Notes under the pieces: generated by a model | Seen by the model: the letters and a program-made list of their open reading frames with translations, nothing else | What the model was told of the DNA's origin: nothing | The model's database searches: none | DNA from: Sycobia sp. Sy_11 | Lineage: Eukaryota; Arthropoda; Insecta; Hymenoptera; Epichrysomallidae | Assembly (NCBI GenBank): GCA_018907035.1 | Contig: JACCIC010000028.1 | Location: 2,233,501-2,297,500 of the forward strand | Direction of reading: 5' to 3' | DNA: 64,000 nt | Part shown: positions 35,906 to 47,409 of the stretch, piece after piece | How positions within the stretch are numbered: position 1 is the first letter of the stretch | Layout of the letters: every line of letters begins with the position of its first letter | Position numbers and translations under genes: made by a program

Positions 35906-36870
35906 ATTGGAATGATTATTCCTATTACTGGTATATTATTATTATAAAACCATTTATAATTCCATGGGAAATTTTCCTTTCTTTTTTTAGATAAGTAAAA
36001 AAAGTCCACGTAATAACTGCATATCTTTAACTATGAAACAAAAACAATTGTTCGTACGATGAATGTTTTCATTCATTTCATTTCTATGTGCATACGTTCG
36101 AGTAGTACCGCAACGCGAGAACGCACTGTTGCCTCGAATGCGCCGTCAATGCCGCTTCTCATCTTAATCCGGACCTCCAAATTTCATCCCTTCTTCCGTT
36201 CTTCGCCATTCCTAAGATGTTTTATCTCTTTTTTAAAACCAAACGGTCGCCGCTGTATCCACCGTCCTCGTCGTCGAGTCGTAAATTCGGCCTTGATTCA
36301 TTAATCCCAAAGCGTAGCTCCATCTGTCTCTCTTCCTCTCTCTCCTTTTCTCTATTGTCCAAGAGAGAGAGAGAGAGAGAGAGGGGGGTAGAGAAAGTGG
36401 AAGGTGTGCACTGGGGGACAGGGGTGCAGATCGATACGCAAGAGGCGCGCACACGCGGATCGCGTCGCCCGAGCCGCGGGATCGAGGCGGCGAGTCGCTC
36501 TTAAATAAATTACAGACCTGGACGGGGACCAAATTGCTCCCCTGAAGCTCCGTCTCTGTCGCTCTCATCCTCTTTCACCCGTGACTTCCTCGCCACCGCC
36601 ACCCACCAGTACTCCACCAATTTCGCCACGATCCACCGGGGACTATCGGTGCGCGCCGGGCGCGTCGATCGCCTCGCGCCAATATTAACGCCGTTAAACG
36701 CGATACCTGGTCGATGGCGCGGAGGTAGCGCAGGGCGAGAAGTTAGTCGCGGCTCTATATAGTATAAATATATATACGTGTGTATATGTGGAAGGGGTAG
36801 CTCGCGTAAACTGAGCCAGCTGCCCACTTAAACTCGTCTACCGAGTACTATGCGTGGGGTAATTGGACTG
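35870..36870. other. Mixed block, AT-rich then GC-rich, no gene supported
   Basis: AT-rich to about 36,060, then moderately GC-rich with a CT tract immediately followed by a GA tract (36,325-36,383). Confidence 0.6.
36325..36383. repeat. CT-rich tract followed by (GA)n, near-contiguous inverted pair
   Basis: A CT-rich tract with TTCC and TTTT breaks is followed within about ten bases by a pure GA array (36,362-36,383). The two can pair as a hairpin. Confidence 0.9.
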
Positions 36871-37320
36871 GGTCGACTGAGTATTTAGAAATCTATATAA
36901 CTGAGACTTTTTGTCGCTCTTATACGTCTTTGCGGTTTTCAGCGTGATTTTCTTTTTCCTGGATACGGTTTCCAACGACCGAAAACTTTCCTCCACCACG
37001 CTTGTTTTCCCGATTCCATAATGCTACTTTGATTCTCGTTTATTCCAGTTCGAAATATAAGATGTTACAGCTCTGCTTCAAAATTAAAGCTTTAATTTCA
37101 TTCTGAGAGGGAGTTCAGCTCGAGTTTTAAACGATTTAGTCAGTATTATTTTAAACGACTTCTTGATAAATTTTTTCAAATTTGTTTAATAAAATGGATT
37201 TCTAATTTAAATAAATTCGTAACATAAAATCGCTCGCAATGTTTATACTAGCTTTACGTGTTAATTACTTCAAATGACTGAATCTTGACTGTTTCGAGAA
37301 AATTGCACTCGAGAAAGGAA
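36870..37320. other. AT-rich stretch with 18-bp palindrome
   Basis: AT-rich, no microsatellite. AAATTAAAGCTTTAATTT at 37,082-37,099 is a perfect 18-bp palindrome. Confidence 0.65.
37082..37099. repeat. 18-bp perfect palindrome
   Basis: The sequence equals its reverse complement and has a HindIII-type AAGCTT centre. About 0.25 such palindromes are expected by chance in 64 kb. Confidence 0.6.
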
Positions 37321-37640
37321 AATAACGGAGATAAGAAGAAAGAGTAAAGCGGAGGAGCGGGAGGATGAAAAACTTTAACAGCCGACCGTTCGCTTCGTGA
37401 GTTCCGTTACGACTCGGCTTTTAAAACGACCCGACTTAGAGAAATGGAAATCAGGTTAAGGTAGGCGGGGGGCGCATCTGCAGCTATCGAGCGCTTTCAT
37501 GCCCGCCCAACCCCTCCTCACCCCTGCGCTCCTGCGACGATGAAATTATCAATTTTAACGAATCGATTTGCCGCCCGAGATAACTTTAGTAAATAAAGAG
37601 CGAGGATCGGCCGTGCGCGCGTAAAAAGTGTTAAATTTGA

Positions 37641-37651
37641 CCCCCCCCCCC
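37641..37651. repeat. C homopolymer, exactly 11
   Basis: Eleven consecutive C between A-flanks. Confidence 0.95.
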
Positions 37652-37943
37652 ATATACATGCCGTTACACGAGCCGGAATGGGAAGTTCGAACGGCGGCGC
37701 GCTTGGTAAGATTCGAATGTATAAGATGCGAAAATCTTGGATAACTTTTAATTTATACTTAAACGAGAACGCAGAAATTTAGTACTAATTGAACGTCTCT
37801 AAGCGTACTTATACGGGAGGGGAAAAGTTTAATGGTAATTATCGGAGACGCTTCGCGTTGCGCTGGGAGGAGAGATCGGAAGATAGTCGCACTAATTTGC
37901 GTAAATTTCCACCTCTCTCCCGCCCCCTCCCCTCCCCCCGGTT

Positions 37944-37968
37944 AATTTGATGGATGATCCATCAAATT
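37944..37968. promoter_or_regulatory. 25-bp palindrome of two inverted TGATGGAT sites
   Basis: Twelve-base arms, AATTTGATGGAT and its exact reverse complement, face each other across a single G at 37,956. Each arm contains TGATGGAT (37,948-37,955 plus strand; 37,957-37,964 minus strand), the PBX/Exd-Hox composite word known from labial/HoxB1 autoregulation. About 0.004 palindromes of this size and spacing are expected by chance. A dimeric homeodomain site is the leading interpretation. Confidence 0.5.
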
Positions 37969-38460
37969 TATATCGTAGAAACGGGCAGAGTCAAAGACAG
38001 GCAAAACTTAAGCGAACGGGACACGAGAACGGTAGTCGTAATGGTGAAATGGTAAATCGTACGTGGCTCCTTCGATTTTGGCGATAACGATGTTAACCCA
38101 CATATACGTATCTACCGCTCAAACGCGCGCTCGAGCTTCCCTTTGACCGCATGCGCGACGTCGATGCGAGCGAAGAACGAAAAACCTTTCCCCTTCCGCC
38201 CTTCGATCTTCCGGGCATTTCCGTGTGTATTTCCAATAGAGATCCCGGCAAAATCAAATTTATCCGGTCATCCAATTCGCACAGAGGTAATAATCGAGGA
38301 AGCAAAGTAAATCCAAAAAGACGGCGAGCTCTCGACGCCGGGGACGACGCACGACACAAGAAAATAAACCGCAGCGTCGCATCGCGGCTTCGCGCGATAC
38401 ACGCCTAGCGGTGAGCTTCGGGGAGGACGAACGGAATGGTGGGAGGGGGGGAGGGAGAAA

Positions 38461-38508
38461 AAGAGGGAGAGCAGGAGAGAGCGAGAGAGAGAGAGAGAGA
38501 GAGAGAGT
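38461..38508. repeat. (GA)n microsatellite
   Basis: GA array with GCAG and GCG interruptions on its left. Confidence 0.95.
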
Positions 38509-38969
38509 GGAAGAAAATGCGAGGGAACGCGAGACCGTTCCCCGGCTCTTTGTTTGTTCTCCCTTTTGTTAAGTAATATAAGCCGGCGCGACATTACCAC
38601 CGCGAGAGATAGCTCGCGCTGCGTATGCGAGGTCGCGCGCAACCTTTGGCTTCTGCCGCGCTGAAGAGGGCGCGAGTTTTGTTTCTCTTCGGCACATTGC
38701 GCGCGAACCGTTCGCCGGGCAGTTGTTGGCCCGTTGTTACAGCCGCTTTTGCTGACCGCGCTGCTTTTTCATCCGGGCCCCTTTCCCTTTTTTTCCTTTT
38801 TTCAAGCGCAAAGAGACCAAACAAATTCTTGGAAGAAAAACAAAATGCGCCAACGGGATATCGCTGCGCAGCGGCACGGCGAGCACGATATTCTTGTAAA
38901 TGGTTTTAACGAGGTTGGAAGGGAGAGGGCGATAATTGCGAGAGGGTAAATTCTGATACCTGTGTATGT

Positions 38970-40640
38970 AGAGCATACGTACTTATGCATGCCTCGGTAG
39001 AACTGCTTAGACCATGCAGATTTATTTCGGAAAAAAAAAACTCCTAGGTTAGCTCTAGTGTTACTAAAGGAAGTTCGAATTTTGGATAGAGATTAATTTC
39101 GAATAGAAAATAAATGATGGAAAGTATAAACTTGATAGAATAAATAATTCATGCTTATTTAACGTAAGCGAGGTGCTAATGTAAAGTGCGCAGCTAAAGT
39201 CTTGGATTTATGTAAATTTTGAAATTTATCGAAACTAAGGAACAGCACGAGACATATCCTTTGCGCATATAATTACTTTAGTTAAACCAACCCAAGATTT
39301 TGACTACATTTTTGAAACTTTTTATCATTTTGAAGACTATATTTAAATAAAGGTTCAATTTCATGCTTTATTTTTATTTACTTAATAATTTATTTTAATA
39401 TAAAATTATGCAATATGTAAATTATTTACTCAGATTCAGTTAATAGTTTAGAACAATTGTTTTGGCATTATAATATATATTCGAAAACGAAAGAGAACAT
39501 ACTGAATTTTTAATAAGAAATGTGAGGGTTCATCTTAAACATCTACCTGTACTGTAATGCCTACAAGAAATACGTAAAAAAAACGTACAACAAACTTTCT
39601 CATAACAGTACAATTGATATGAGTTAAATTTTAAACTAAAGTAGTGAATTTAATTAAAATTTTTTTTATACATATTTTATCAATGTTCAGTGACAGCTTT
39701 ATTATTCATTATTCTTATTTAAATATATGTATATATTTGATATTTCCGAAAGCATTATGTTTTTACAGCATTATATTTTTATTCATTCATAAATGTAACA
39801 AATGTGGTTTAAACGTTGGTACAATTAAGATGTTTATTTAAAGTTCAGTAAATGAATTTTTTTGCGTGAATAACTGTCGACACATGCATAATCAGCATCG
39901 AAAACAACATTAATTGTCATATATAAACTATTAGGCAACACAAATGTTAAAATAAAGTGCACAATTATGAATCATCGAGGCATTTCAGTTTTGTTTAGCG
40001 TATACAATAATAATTCTTCATGGATGTGTCTCTGCTATAAGTCATCATCCGCTATGAATTTGACAGAAATTTGTCGAAGATGTTTTACTTCGAAGTGAAA
40101 ATTCAGATCTATGGCCTTGACTGTAAATTAATTTTTAAATTAAAATGAAGAAAAATCAATTTTTTCTAAATAAAGAGTACCAGTTCTATAATGTAAGGTA
40201 ACTAAATGATGGATTGAACATTAGCAAGTTATATTAGTCCGAATTGGAAGAGGATTAATTTGATGAATAGTGTTTATGTAACTTGTACGCACGAACATAG
40301 TAATGCAATTTACCATTGAATCACACAAAGAAATATTAATTAAAGCTTCTACTAATATATAAGATGGTTAAATTATATTTGTTACGCCCATGACTAATAA
40401 TTAGCTATTTATCGATATCATAGCATTCAAACAGTTTATGATGATTACTTCATACACAAATTGAATATGAATCATTATTTCGTATGCAAATACAATGCTT
40501 TTCATTTAAATATTTTACGAATGAAACTATTTTACTAAATAAAAAAGTAACATAATCATTTGATGTACAGGAAAAGAGCCACTAAATAATACAAAATATT
40601 CTCCGAGGAATATCTCACTTTGCAAAATGGTATAAAAAAA
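38970..40640. other. AT-rich desert, nothing recognised
   Basis: About 1.7 kb of AT-rich sequence without microsatellites longer than a few units, genes or recognised motifs. Confidence 0.7.
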
Positions 40641-41310
40641 ATCTGCTTATCCCCGAGTACCAATCGACAACTCTCCGAGCTCTCTTCGAAATTCGGATAT
40701 ACCGTACGAGCAAAATCCTTTTTCTCCCGTCGAAATCCGCCCTCGCAATCAGCATCGCCCCTCCAGATACCCCCCCCCCCTCGCCCCGTAACCAACCTCT
40801 CGCCACGCGCAGCCACTCCGAAATGACGATGAATCTTGCTCCGGAATTCAATGGGCGCTTTTCCGCACTCCCTTTCTTCCCTTTTCCCGTGCAGCCAGCT
40901 GGTCTGGCTTTTCATTAAAGGAGGATAGAGAGGTGGAGCAGCCCGGGCGGTAGAGCGCGCTTCGATTTTCCGGGCGCGAGGCAGCGCGGCGAGAATGAAA
41001 GAAAGCGCGAGGGCGGCGAGAGATGAAAGGCTCGAATCGCTTTCCACCCATTCGCAGATTTTTCCGGCACTGCTCGCTCGATTAACCGGCCGAGCGCGCG
41101 TCGAGCGACCCGCCGAACTGGCGTCCTGGCGCGGCGGTCCGCGTATTTTCCGGGACGCTCTCGAACACGAAATCCTGCAGCGAATAGTGCGCCGGGGCGG
41201 GCACGGGGAGGGGAACGAAGGAACCAAAAAAAAAATTCGGTCGAAATAAAAAATAGTTCCTATAGCGGCGAGTTTCGTTTCGATTGTCCGTTAAAAATGA
41301 AAAAGAAACC
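40640..41310. other. GC-rich block, no gene supported
   Basis: A 223-codon minus-strand frame spans 41,227-40,556, but it opens at TTG rather than ATG and shows no domain, so it is not called as a gene. Confidence 0.65.
40770..40780. repeat. C homopolymer, exactly 11
   Basis: Eleven consecutive C. Confidence 0.95.
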
Positions 41311-41411
41311 AGGCACTGGGTCCGAAAGGTTCCGGTGCGAAATTAATAATTCGCGTCACTTTTCATTCGTTGGCGTGTCAATGTATATAGAAGGCGAGAG
41401 GGGCCGAGCGA

Positions 41412-41454
<43 letters not shown>

Positions 41455-42350
41455 CGATGGCTTAATTGATCGACCGTCGGAATTGAAATTGAAGATTACG
41501 ACAATAGAGTTTTAGTTATTTTCGTCCAATCTTTTCTCAAAATCACTTGACGCTATTTCAGTTCTCCATTAATTTACTCGGATATGACTTATCTTATAGA
41601 CGGATTTCTGTACAAATAGATTCTGAATTAATGAATTTCTAACGTATTGAAAAATAAAATAAAACTTATAAAAATAAGTGATGTTCCTAAAGCATCAAGA
41701 AGATATGGTAAAGTTAGGCGGTGGAGCCAGTAAGGTTGCTCTTTACTGACTTAATGTATAGATTAATTTTATTTTACAATATTTATATTTTATTTTGTTC
41801 ACTTTTATTTTAAATATACTTTTATATCTAGTACTAATTTTTACTTTATATTCTACGAGCCTGATTGCAAACAAGGATAATCATTATATAATTACAATTA
41901 TATTATTGAATTATCTCTGTAGGACCGATATAAATATTTGATAATTTAATTTACAATAGTCCAAAGAAGTATAATTTTAATTTTGAATTGGACAAAGAAT
42001 GTTTGAATAAACAGTATTTAATGAGATCGAATGAAGTCCATAAAATTTGGCGAATTGAAAGCATCGATTTAATTTAAAAATACTAACATTATATTTAAAG
42101 CATCTATAGGATTAAGTTATTTAAAAAAAAAATGCATTGGCTCATTTGGTAGAATAAATTTATAAAAATTAATTTGTTTGCAAACAGACTCGTAATAATA
42201 ATTATTATTATTACAAGCCCACTAATAAAAGGACATTTATGAATAATAAATAAATACGCCAAATTCAGCTAAGTACACATCAAGTATTAATAATTTTGAA
42301 CAAACAAAAACCAGTTTTATCGTTTCAAATAGACGTGAAATTGGTTCAGT
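41310..42350. other. AT-rich stretch
   Basis: AT-rich with a GA array at its left edge and a palindromic AAT/ATT stretch at about 42,193-42,213. No gene supported. Confidence 0.65.
41414..41451. repeat. (GA)n microsatellite
   Basis: Pure AG array of about 38 bp. Confidence 0.97.
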
Positions 42351-42368
42351 TCAAGCATTGTCTTCGTA

Positions 42369-42378
42369 CCCCCCCCCC
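42369..42378. repeat. C homopolymer, exactly 10
   Basis: Ten consecutive C. Confidence 0.95.
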
Positions 42379-42747
42379 TTCCCCAGTCCAACCAAATCCT
42401 TGAACTCACAAGGAACTGTCACGTAGCGAGAGCGAAAAAATACACTCGACGACAAAACAATGGCAAAATACGAAGCTCCGATTGGCGCAACCACCCCTCT
42501 CGGGGCTCGGGTAATAACGTATTCATCGGAATTTCTCGAGTCAAAAGAGCCTGACCGCGCATACACTTAGCCTACCGTGAAAGGTACACAGTCAGAGAAA
42601 AAAGAAGTATAGGGGTCCGAAGGGCGGCTGACTGGCGTCGCACGGACGCGCGCGTTGTTAAAAAACAGAGGGCGAGGTAGTGGGGGCGAGCGAGAGATAG
42701 AAGAGCGCCGGATTCTCCATCTCCGGGCGCTCGGGCTTTCGTGCGAA

Positions 42748-42763
42748 CTAATTAGCTAATTAG
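42748..42763. promoter_or_regulatory. Tandem palindromic homeodomain sites
   Basis: Two copies of CTAATTAG lie head to tail with no spacer, giving a 16-bp palindrome with two TAATTA cores eight bases apart. TAATTA is the common Q50 homeodomain core. It sits in GC-rich sequence, where TAATTA is compositionally unusual. Confidence 0.35.
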
Positions 42764-42785
42764 CGAGCCGGAGATCCCCGGGGGC

Positions 42786-42795
42786 GGGGGGGGGG
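42786..42795. repeat. G homopolymer, exactly 10
   Basis: Ten consecutive G. Confidence 0.95.
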
Positions 42796-42907
42796 AGCGA
42801 GGAGGCGAACTGCCAAGGCGGGGAAGGAGAAAGCGCCCGAAAGGCGAGCGCACGCTCACCAGATATTTATGAGCTTAATGGAGAAAAATTTCCCTTTCAT
42901 TCGGGCG

Positions 42908-42917
42908 CCCCCCCCCC
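42908..42917. repeat. C homopolymer, exactly 10
   Basis: Ten consecutive C, about 110 bp after a G run of the same length. Confidence 0.95.
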
Positions 42918-43239
42918 AACCCATCCCATCCCAGGCCCCACAGCCTGCACGCGCATCTGATATATAAACGGGCGGACGTATCATCCTGCTGGGGCATACA
43001 CACGAGTTTTCAGACCTGAGTCCCTGATACGGAGACTCCGAAATGTCCAGAGAAAGCGAGGGTGGGAGGCGAGCGTGCGTGTGCGTATGTGTGTGAAACT
43101 GCGTCATCCGTGTCTGCCCGGAGGAAGGAAAGATAAAGAGATAGAGGATATAGAGAGGCGAGCTGCTGTAGACAGAAACGCGACCCCATCCGCGCCGGGG
43201 TGAAAGAGAGCTTCCGAGGCCGCAGGCGGTGGCTGCTGA

Positions 43240-43270
43240 GGGGGTTGGGGGTGGGGGGTGGCAAAGGGGG
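43240..43270 (+). other. Strong G-quadruplex candidate
   Basis: Four G-tracts of 5, 5, 6 and 5 with loops TT, T and TGGCAAA on the plus strand. Short loops and five-G tracts are typical of very stable quadruplexes. Confidence 0.65.
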
Positions 43271-43531
43271 CGGGCGACGGCGGCAGGTCAGTACGAGGGG
43301 TCGAGTACCGAAGCCGCCGCTGAATCGGCCGAAATGAAAGTATACAGAAAGGAAGAGCGACAGACCGGGGCGAGGCCGACGGCGACGAAATGTTATGAGA
43401 GATGACGCTCAGCCCGACTGGCTGATCGGCTGTTCTTCGTTTTTCTTCCCTCTTATTCCGCGTAAGCCCGCGCCGTGTGCGCCTTTCTCTGTATTATCCC
43501 TTTCTCGTCGCGGCGTTCTTTTTCCTTTCTT

Positions 43532-43555
43532 CTTTTTTTTTTTTTTTTTTTTTTT
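43532..43555. repeat. Poly-T run, about 24 bp
   Basis: Longest homopolymer in the window. Confidence 0.95.
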
Positions 43556-43710
43556 GCTCTTCTCGTCCCGTACCGCACGTCCGGCGACGACGGCGCGCGG
43601 TCCGCGAACGGAGGAATAACGCAGAGATAAAAGGACCGGGCCGAGTGCGAGAGTCGGAGGGTGACAACTAACTCCTGACTGATGTGTCCGCGAGTTAGCG
43701 ATGGGGAGCA

Positions 43711-43717
43711 TGAGAGG

Positions 43718-43751
<34 letters not shown>
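43711..43751. repeat. (GA)n microsatellite
   Basis: GA array with GGGAGACAG on its left. Confidence 0.96.
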
Positions 43752-43758
<7 letters not shown>

Positions 43759-44179
43759 AGCTCTTCGTTTCGAGAAATTCTATTCTACCGTGAAGAGTTT
43801 CGTACGCTTTAACGCTTTTGTGTTCGCTGGGTCGGTCGTCGCCGTCGTCGGAAACGAGCCCGCGCGGTGGGGCGAGTCGAATGTCGCGTCGATGCTCCGG
43901 GGCGCGTTCGCTCATGAGCCCGAAGGGACGAGAAAGCCCGCCCTTCCCTCCACCCCTTTGGCTTTTCCACCGCGTCCTGCTCCTACGACGGGACCTTTGG
44001 CGCGAGAGCGCAGACATAATTGCTTTTAAATTTAATTTCGAGGACTCGGCACCGCAAGTTTGGACGTAGCTCCGCACCGCCGTCCAACCTGTTTACGACG
44101 AGCTGTAATATAAGAAAATTTTCATCCAATTTTCGGCCAGCTCGGACCGGAAGTTCGTGTAGAAAACGGACGAAAGTTT

Positions 44180-45000
44180 TATGTATAACCCACCATAACG
44201 ATTATATTTGTCTGGATTTGGTCTAATTTTTATTTCTTTTCCCTCTGATAGTACTTCATTTATTTAAAATGCATGTAAAGTGTATTTCCTTAAACAAAAA
44301 TAATTTAAATAGACTGCAGTATCTGAATTAAACATTTGACATAATCATTAGATATTAACATAAATTAACATAAAATACAAAATATAATACACTAATTCAG
44401 CGTTTTCTTATAGTGAGTTGCAAAAATAAAAATTATAATATGTTAAAATAAAAAACAATTTTTCCGAAAATCTGCATTTGATTTTCGTTGGTATAAAATT
44501 GAAAATAATTTAAAGTATTAAAGAAGAATTCAAGCTGTAATCTAACATATTAAAATAATTATATTATAGAAGATTCAAAGTTCTCGTAAGATTTTATATT
44601 AGATAAGACCGTCATCATTATAGTCGGCGTTATGTCATACATACGTAAGATTAGAAATTTAATGAAAACTGCAGAAAAGGAGTACTTAAAAAAATAATAC
44701 GTGTTTATTAAAGAATGCAATAAGAATTTACAAATATCTAGGAGTTTTTTAAATTAAAAGATGTTGTTCTCATAAATAACAAAACACAGAAACATCAAAA
44801 ACATTTAATAAACTTGTATTGTAAAAATTAGAGAATGTATATTACAATTATAGTTAAAAATGTTTTATAATTTTAATAATATATTCAAGAATGAGAAGAA
44901 TCTTACTAGAATATTAATAAGTGAAAAGAAGGTAATGAACTCTTCGTTAATGTGAATTCGCACTATATATTCTATAGTTTAGAATTCGCCGACTGGTCAA
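44180..45000. other. AT-rich stretch, nothing recognised
   Basis: AT-rich with dense stops and no repeat array. Confidence 0.7.
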
Positions 45001-46270
45001 TTGCGGCAAATTTAGTGCTAAACCGACTCCAAGCACCTGCAAGAGGAACGCACTTTTTTAACCCAAGCGCCAAGCATCGGTTAAAATTAACTCTTTCCTA
45101 AGTCCTTCATTGTTCTGATCTTTTTTAATATTCGAATAACCAACAGATAGCCATAAACATTACAAATTTAGCTCAAGATTACCATAAGGTTATACCTCTC
45201 ATAGACAATCAAAGTATAACATAAGGCGACGAACGAATACCCATTACGTATCTCTCGCCAAAATAACAATCCGCTATTCCATAAGAATTTGGTACTGGAT
45301 CCTGAGTTCTGTATCTTCGACTCACTTGTAAATCATTTTCATTATCTATTGCTAGCCTTAGAACTAAATTGTGCGAGAATAGCATTAGGCGCACCCCCTC
45401 CCCTAAACCCGAAATACCAACAAAGAGCCTCGGACATTCGTCGAGCCCCGCCAAGCGTTCAGTCCTCAAAGCTCCCCTAAAGAAAGTCCGCCCAGACAGC
45501 CCCTCGATACACCGTCTCACCGAATCCCGACACTGGAGTGAATCTACGCTTGAGCGAGACCTTTAAACTAGACGAGCGTCCTCTAACAGGATGATGCTCG
45601 TCCGGATACCGTGACGCGTACCTTACGAATCGCTCGCTTTGACTTCTCCCCCGTAGTCGTAACCAGCCCGAGACCAATAGACACGCACGCGAGCCTGGAT
45701 AATCAGACAATCGTGTATGCGGGCTTTCTCTCAAAGTCAGCCGACAATAATAATCATTGGAAACTTCCACGAAGGACCACGAGAGGCGTTGTTACTGCGA
45801 CGTCTCAGATCCTAGAGAGCGACCCGTTACGTCCTTACGAGCTCATCACCAGAGTTGCTCAGCGTAACCCTACGCGGCGAATACTTTTTCGCGATCTTTA
45901 GTTATTATCGATCGCGTACGCGCGGCAATCGTGCATCGATTAGGCGTTCCGTTGGTCCCAGCCCCAATATCAAGGTCGCTCGCTTCGATTTTGTTTTGGA
46001 TCGCAAATTATCGGATGCTGCCCGTTGACCTTATGGCTTCCTCTGCCCATTCTGTTCAGGTCAACAGTCGCGTTCTATTATCGCATGCTTCCTCCGTGCC
46101 GATCGCCCGTCAAATATTCCCTTTCATATTAAATAATATAATTTTGCCAAGGCAGAAATCAGGCCTCACGCTCCGAACGCACAAGTATCATTATTAACAT
46201 CCGACTCTTGCACTCTTGTTCTCATAAATATATAAAACAGGATTTCAAATCTTTGATAAAAGCCAATTTT
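45000..46270. other. Anomalous block without microsatellites, possible repeat relic
   Basis: Base composition is more even than in neighbouring blocks, and no microsatellite or G/C run occurs for about 1.3 kb. Minus-strand open frames at 45,770-45,477 and 45,520-45,209 overlap in different phases, as in a decayed or non-coding element. No terminal repeats, target duplications or transposase/reverse transcriptase motifs were found by eye, so class is unknown. Confidence 0.3.
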
Positions 46271-46523
46271 AGTAGGTCAAGGTCGAAATGTCAACGCGCA
46301 TGCACAGTGAATTCTAATCAGTGTCGCGCAGTGCACTGAAACTTTCCGTTCCTTATACGTCTCGTCGCATAGAGATCGAGGGAGAAATTCAACTCCCCGA
46401 TGTCGACAAGTTTACTCGACAACTTTTTCAATTAAGCGCCAGTCCTCCCGAGTCTATTTTTCCTCTTCTCTAACGCAATAAGCGGCACTCCGGTTTTGGC
46501 CTCGTCGGCGCGTGTCGCAAAAT

Positions 46524-46524
46524 A

Positions 46525-46587
<63 letters not shown>

Positions 46588-46589
46588 TG
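46524..46589. repeat. Compound (TA)n-(GT)n microsatellite
   Basis: TA array at 46,524-46,541 passes directly into a GT array at 46,542-46,580, followed by ATGTGTGTG. Confidence 0.96.
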
Positions 46590-46715
46590 GGAGGGGGGGA
46601 TCTAGGTACGTGTGTGTAACCATGTCTTGTACCCCGCGACATTATTTCAGCTCCCAGCCGTACAGCCGCGGGGCGATGTACAAGTGGCTCTATATAGCCT
46701 CAAACTCATAGATCG

Positions 46716-46723
46716 CTCTCTCT

Positions 46724-46766
<43 letters not shown>
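46716..46766. repeat. (CT)n microsatellite
   Basis: CT array with CCCTCCC interruption. The pure core is about 46,730-46,765. Confidence 0.96.
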
Positions 46767-46768
<2 letters not shown>

Positions 46769-47409
46769 CCTCGCGCGCCATACAGAAATAGAGTCTAGTC
46801 GGGCCGCCGCGAGCGCATATATAATAGGCGCGCCTCGCAAAGGTACATTGACACGGCGGGGGGCTCGGCGAGCCGCGGGAGTGGCGTGCCGGCGCAATAC
46901 CGCGCGGCCGACGACGAGAAGTGCGAACTGCTTATGTGGCTGCGGTCGTCGCCGCGCGAACGGGCCGCGTGTACGCGCGCAGCGAGGGAGCCCCCGCGCG
47001 TGCACACGTAACGCAGCCGATACTACGGCGCTCGACGCGCTGCGCGCGCCCGCCCCGGCGTGTACGGCTCGCCGAGCGCGAACTATTCCGGGTCCTCTGC
47101 GCCGTTTCGTCTCTGCGTCGGAGCGCGATCTTTGACAGGAAAAAACAAAAAAAAAAAAAGGAAGAAAAAATCAGCCCTAATTCCTCGAGTGCTCTTCGCT
47201 ATTTACGGTTGCAGTACTGCTTCCATCCGTCCACCCCTCCCCCGACTCTCCTGGCTTTCCTCAGACTTGACTTTGACGGTTCTTTTTTAGGGAGCGCAAA
47301 ATAACTCATGCGGGGTAATTAGGGCAGCGCGCGCTTGCGTAACGATTTTTGCCAGTCCCCGTGCGCGTTCACTTATATGCATACAGGAGTCTATTTCCGG
47401 CTAAGGTGA

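Larger units (their letters stand above)
37320..38970. other. GC-rich block with 25-bp palindrome, no gene supported
   Basis: CpG-bearing block that contains an 11-C run, the palindrome at 37,944, a GA array at 38,461 and several domain-free open frames. Confidence 0.65.
42350..44180. other. GC-rich block, no gene supported
   Basis: About 1.8 kb of CpG-bearing sequence with three C/G runs of exactly 10, tandem homeodomain palindromes at 42,748, a strong G-quadruplex motif at 43,240, a 24-T run and a GA array. Overlapping open frames lack domains. Confidence 0.65.

Noticed and set aside
40556..41227. 223-codon minus-strand frame
   Set aside because: It opens at TTG, not ATG, has no recognised domain and changes character where composition changes.
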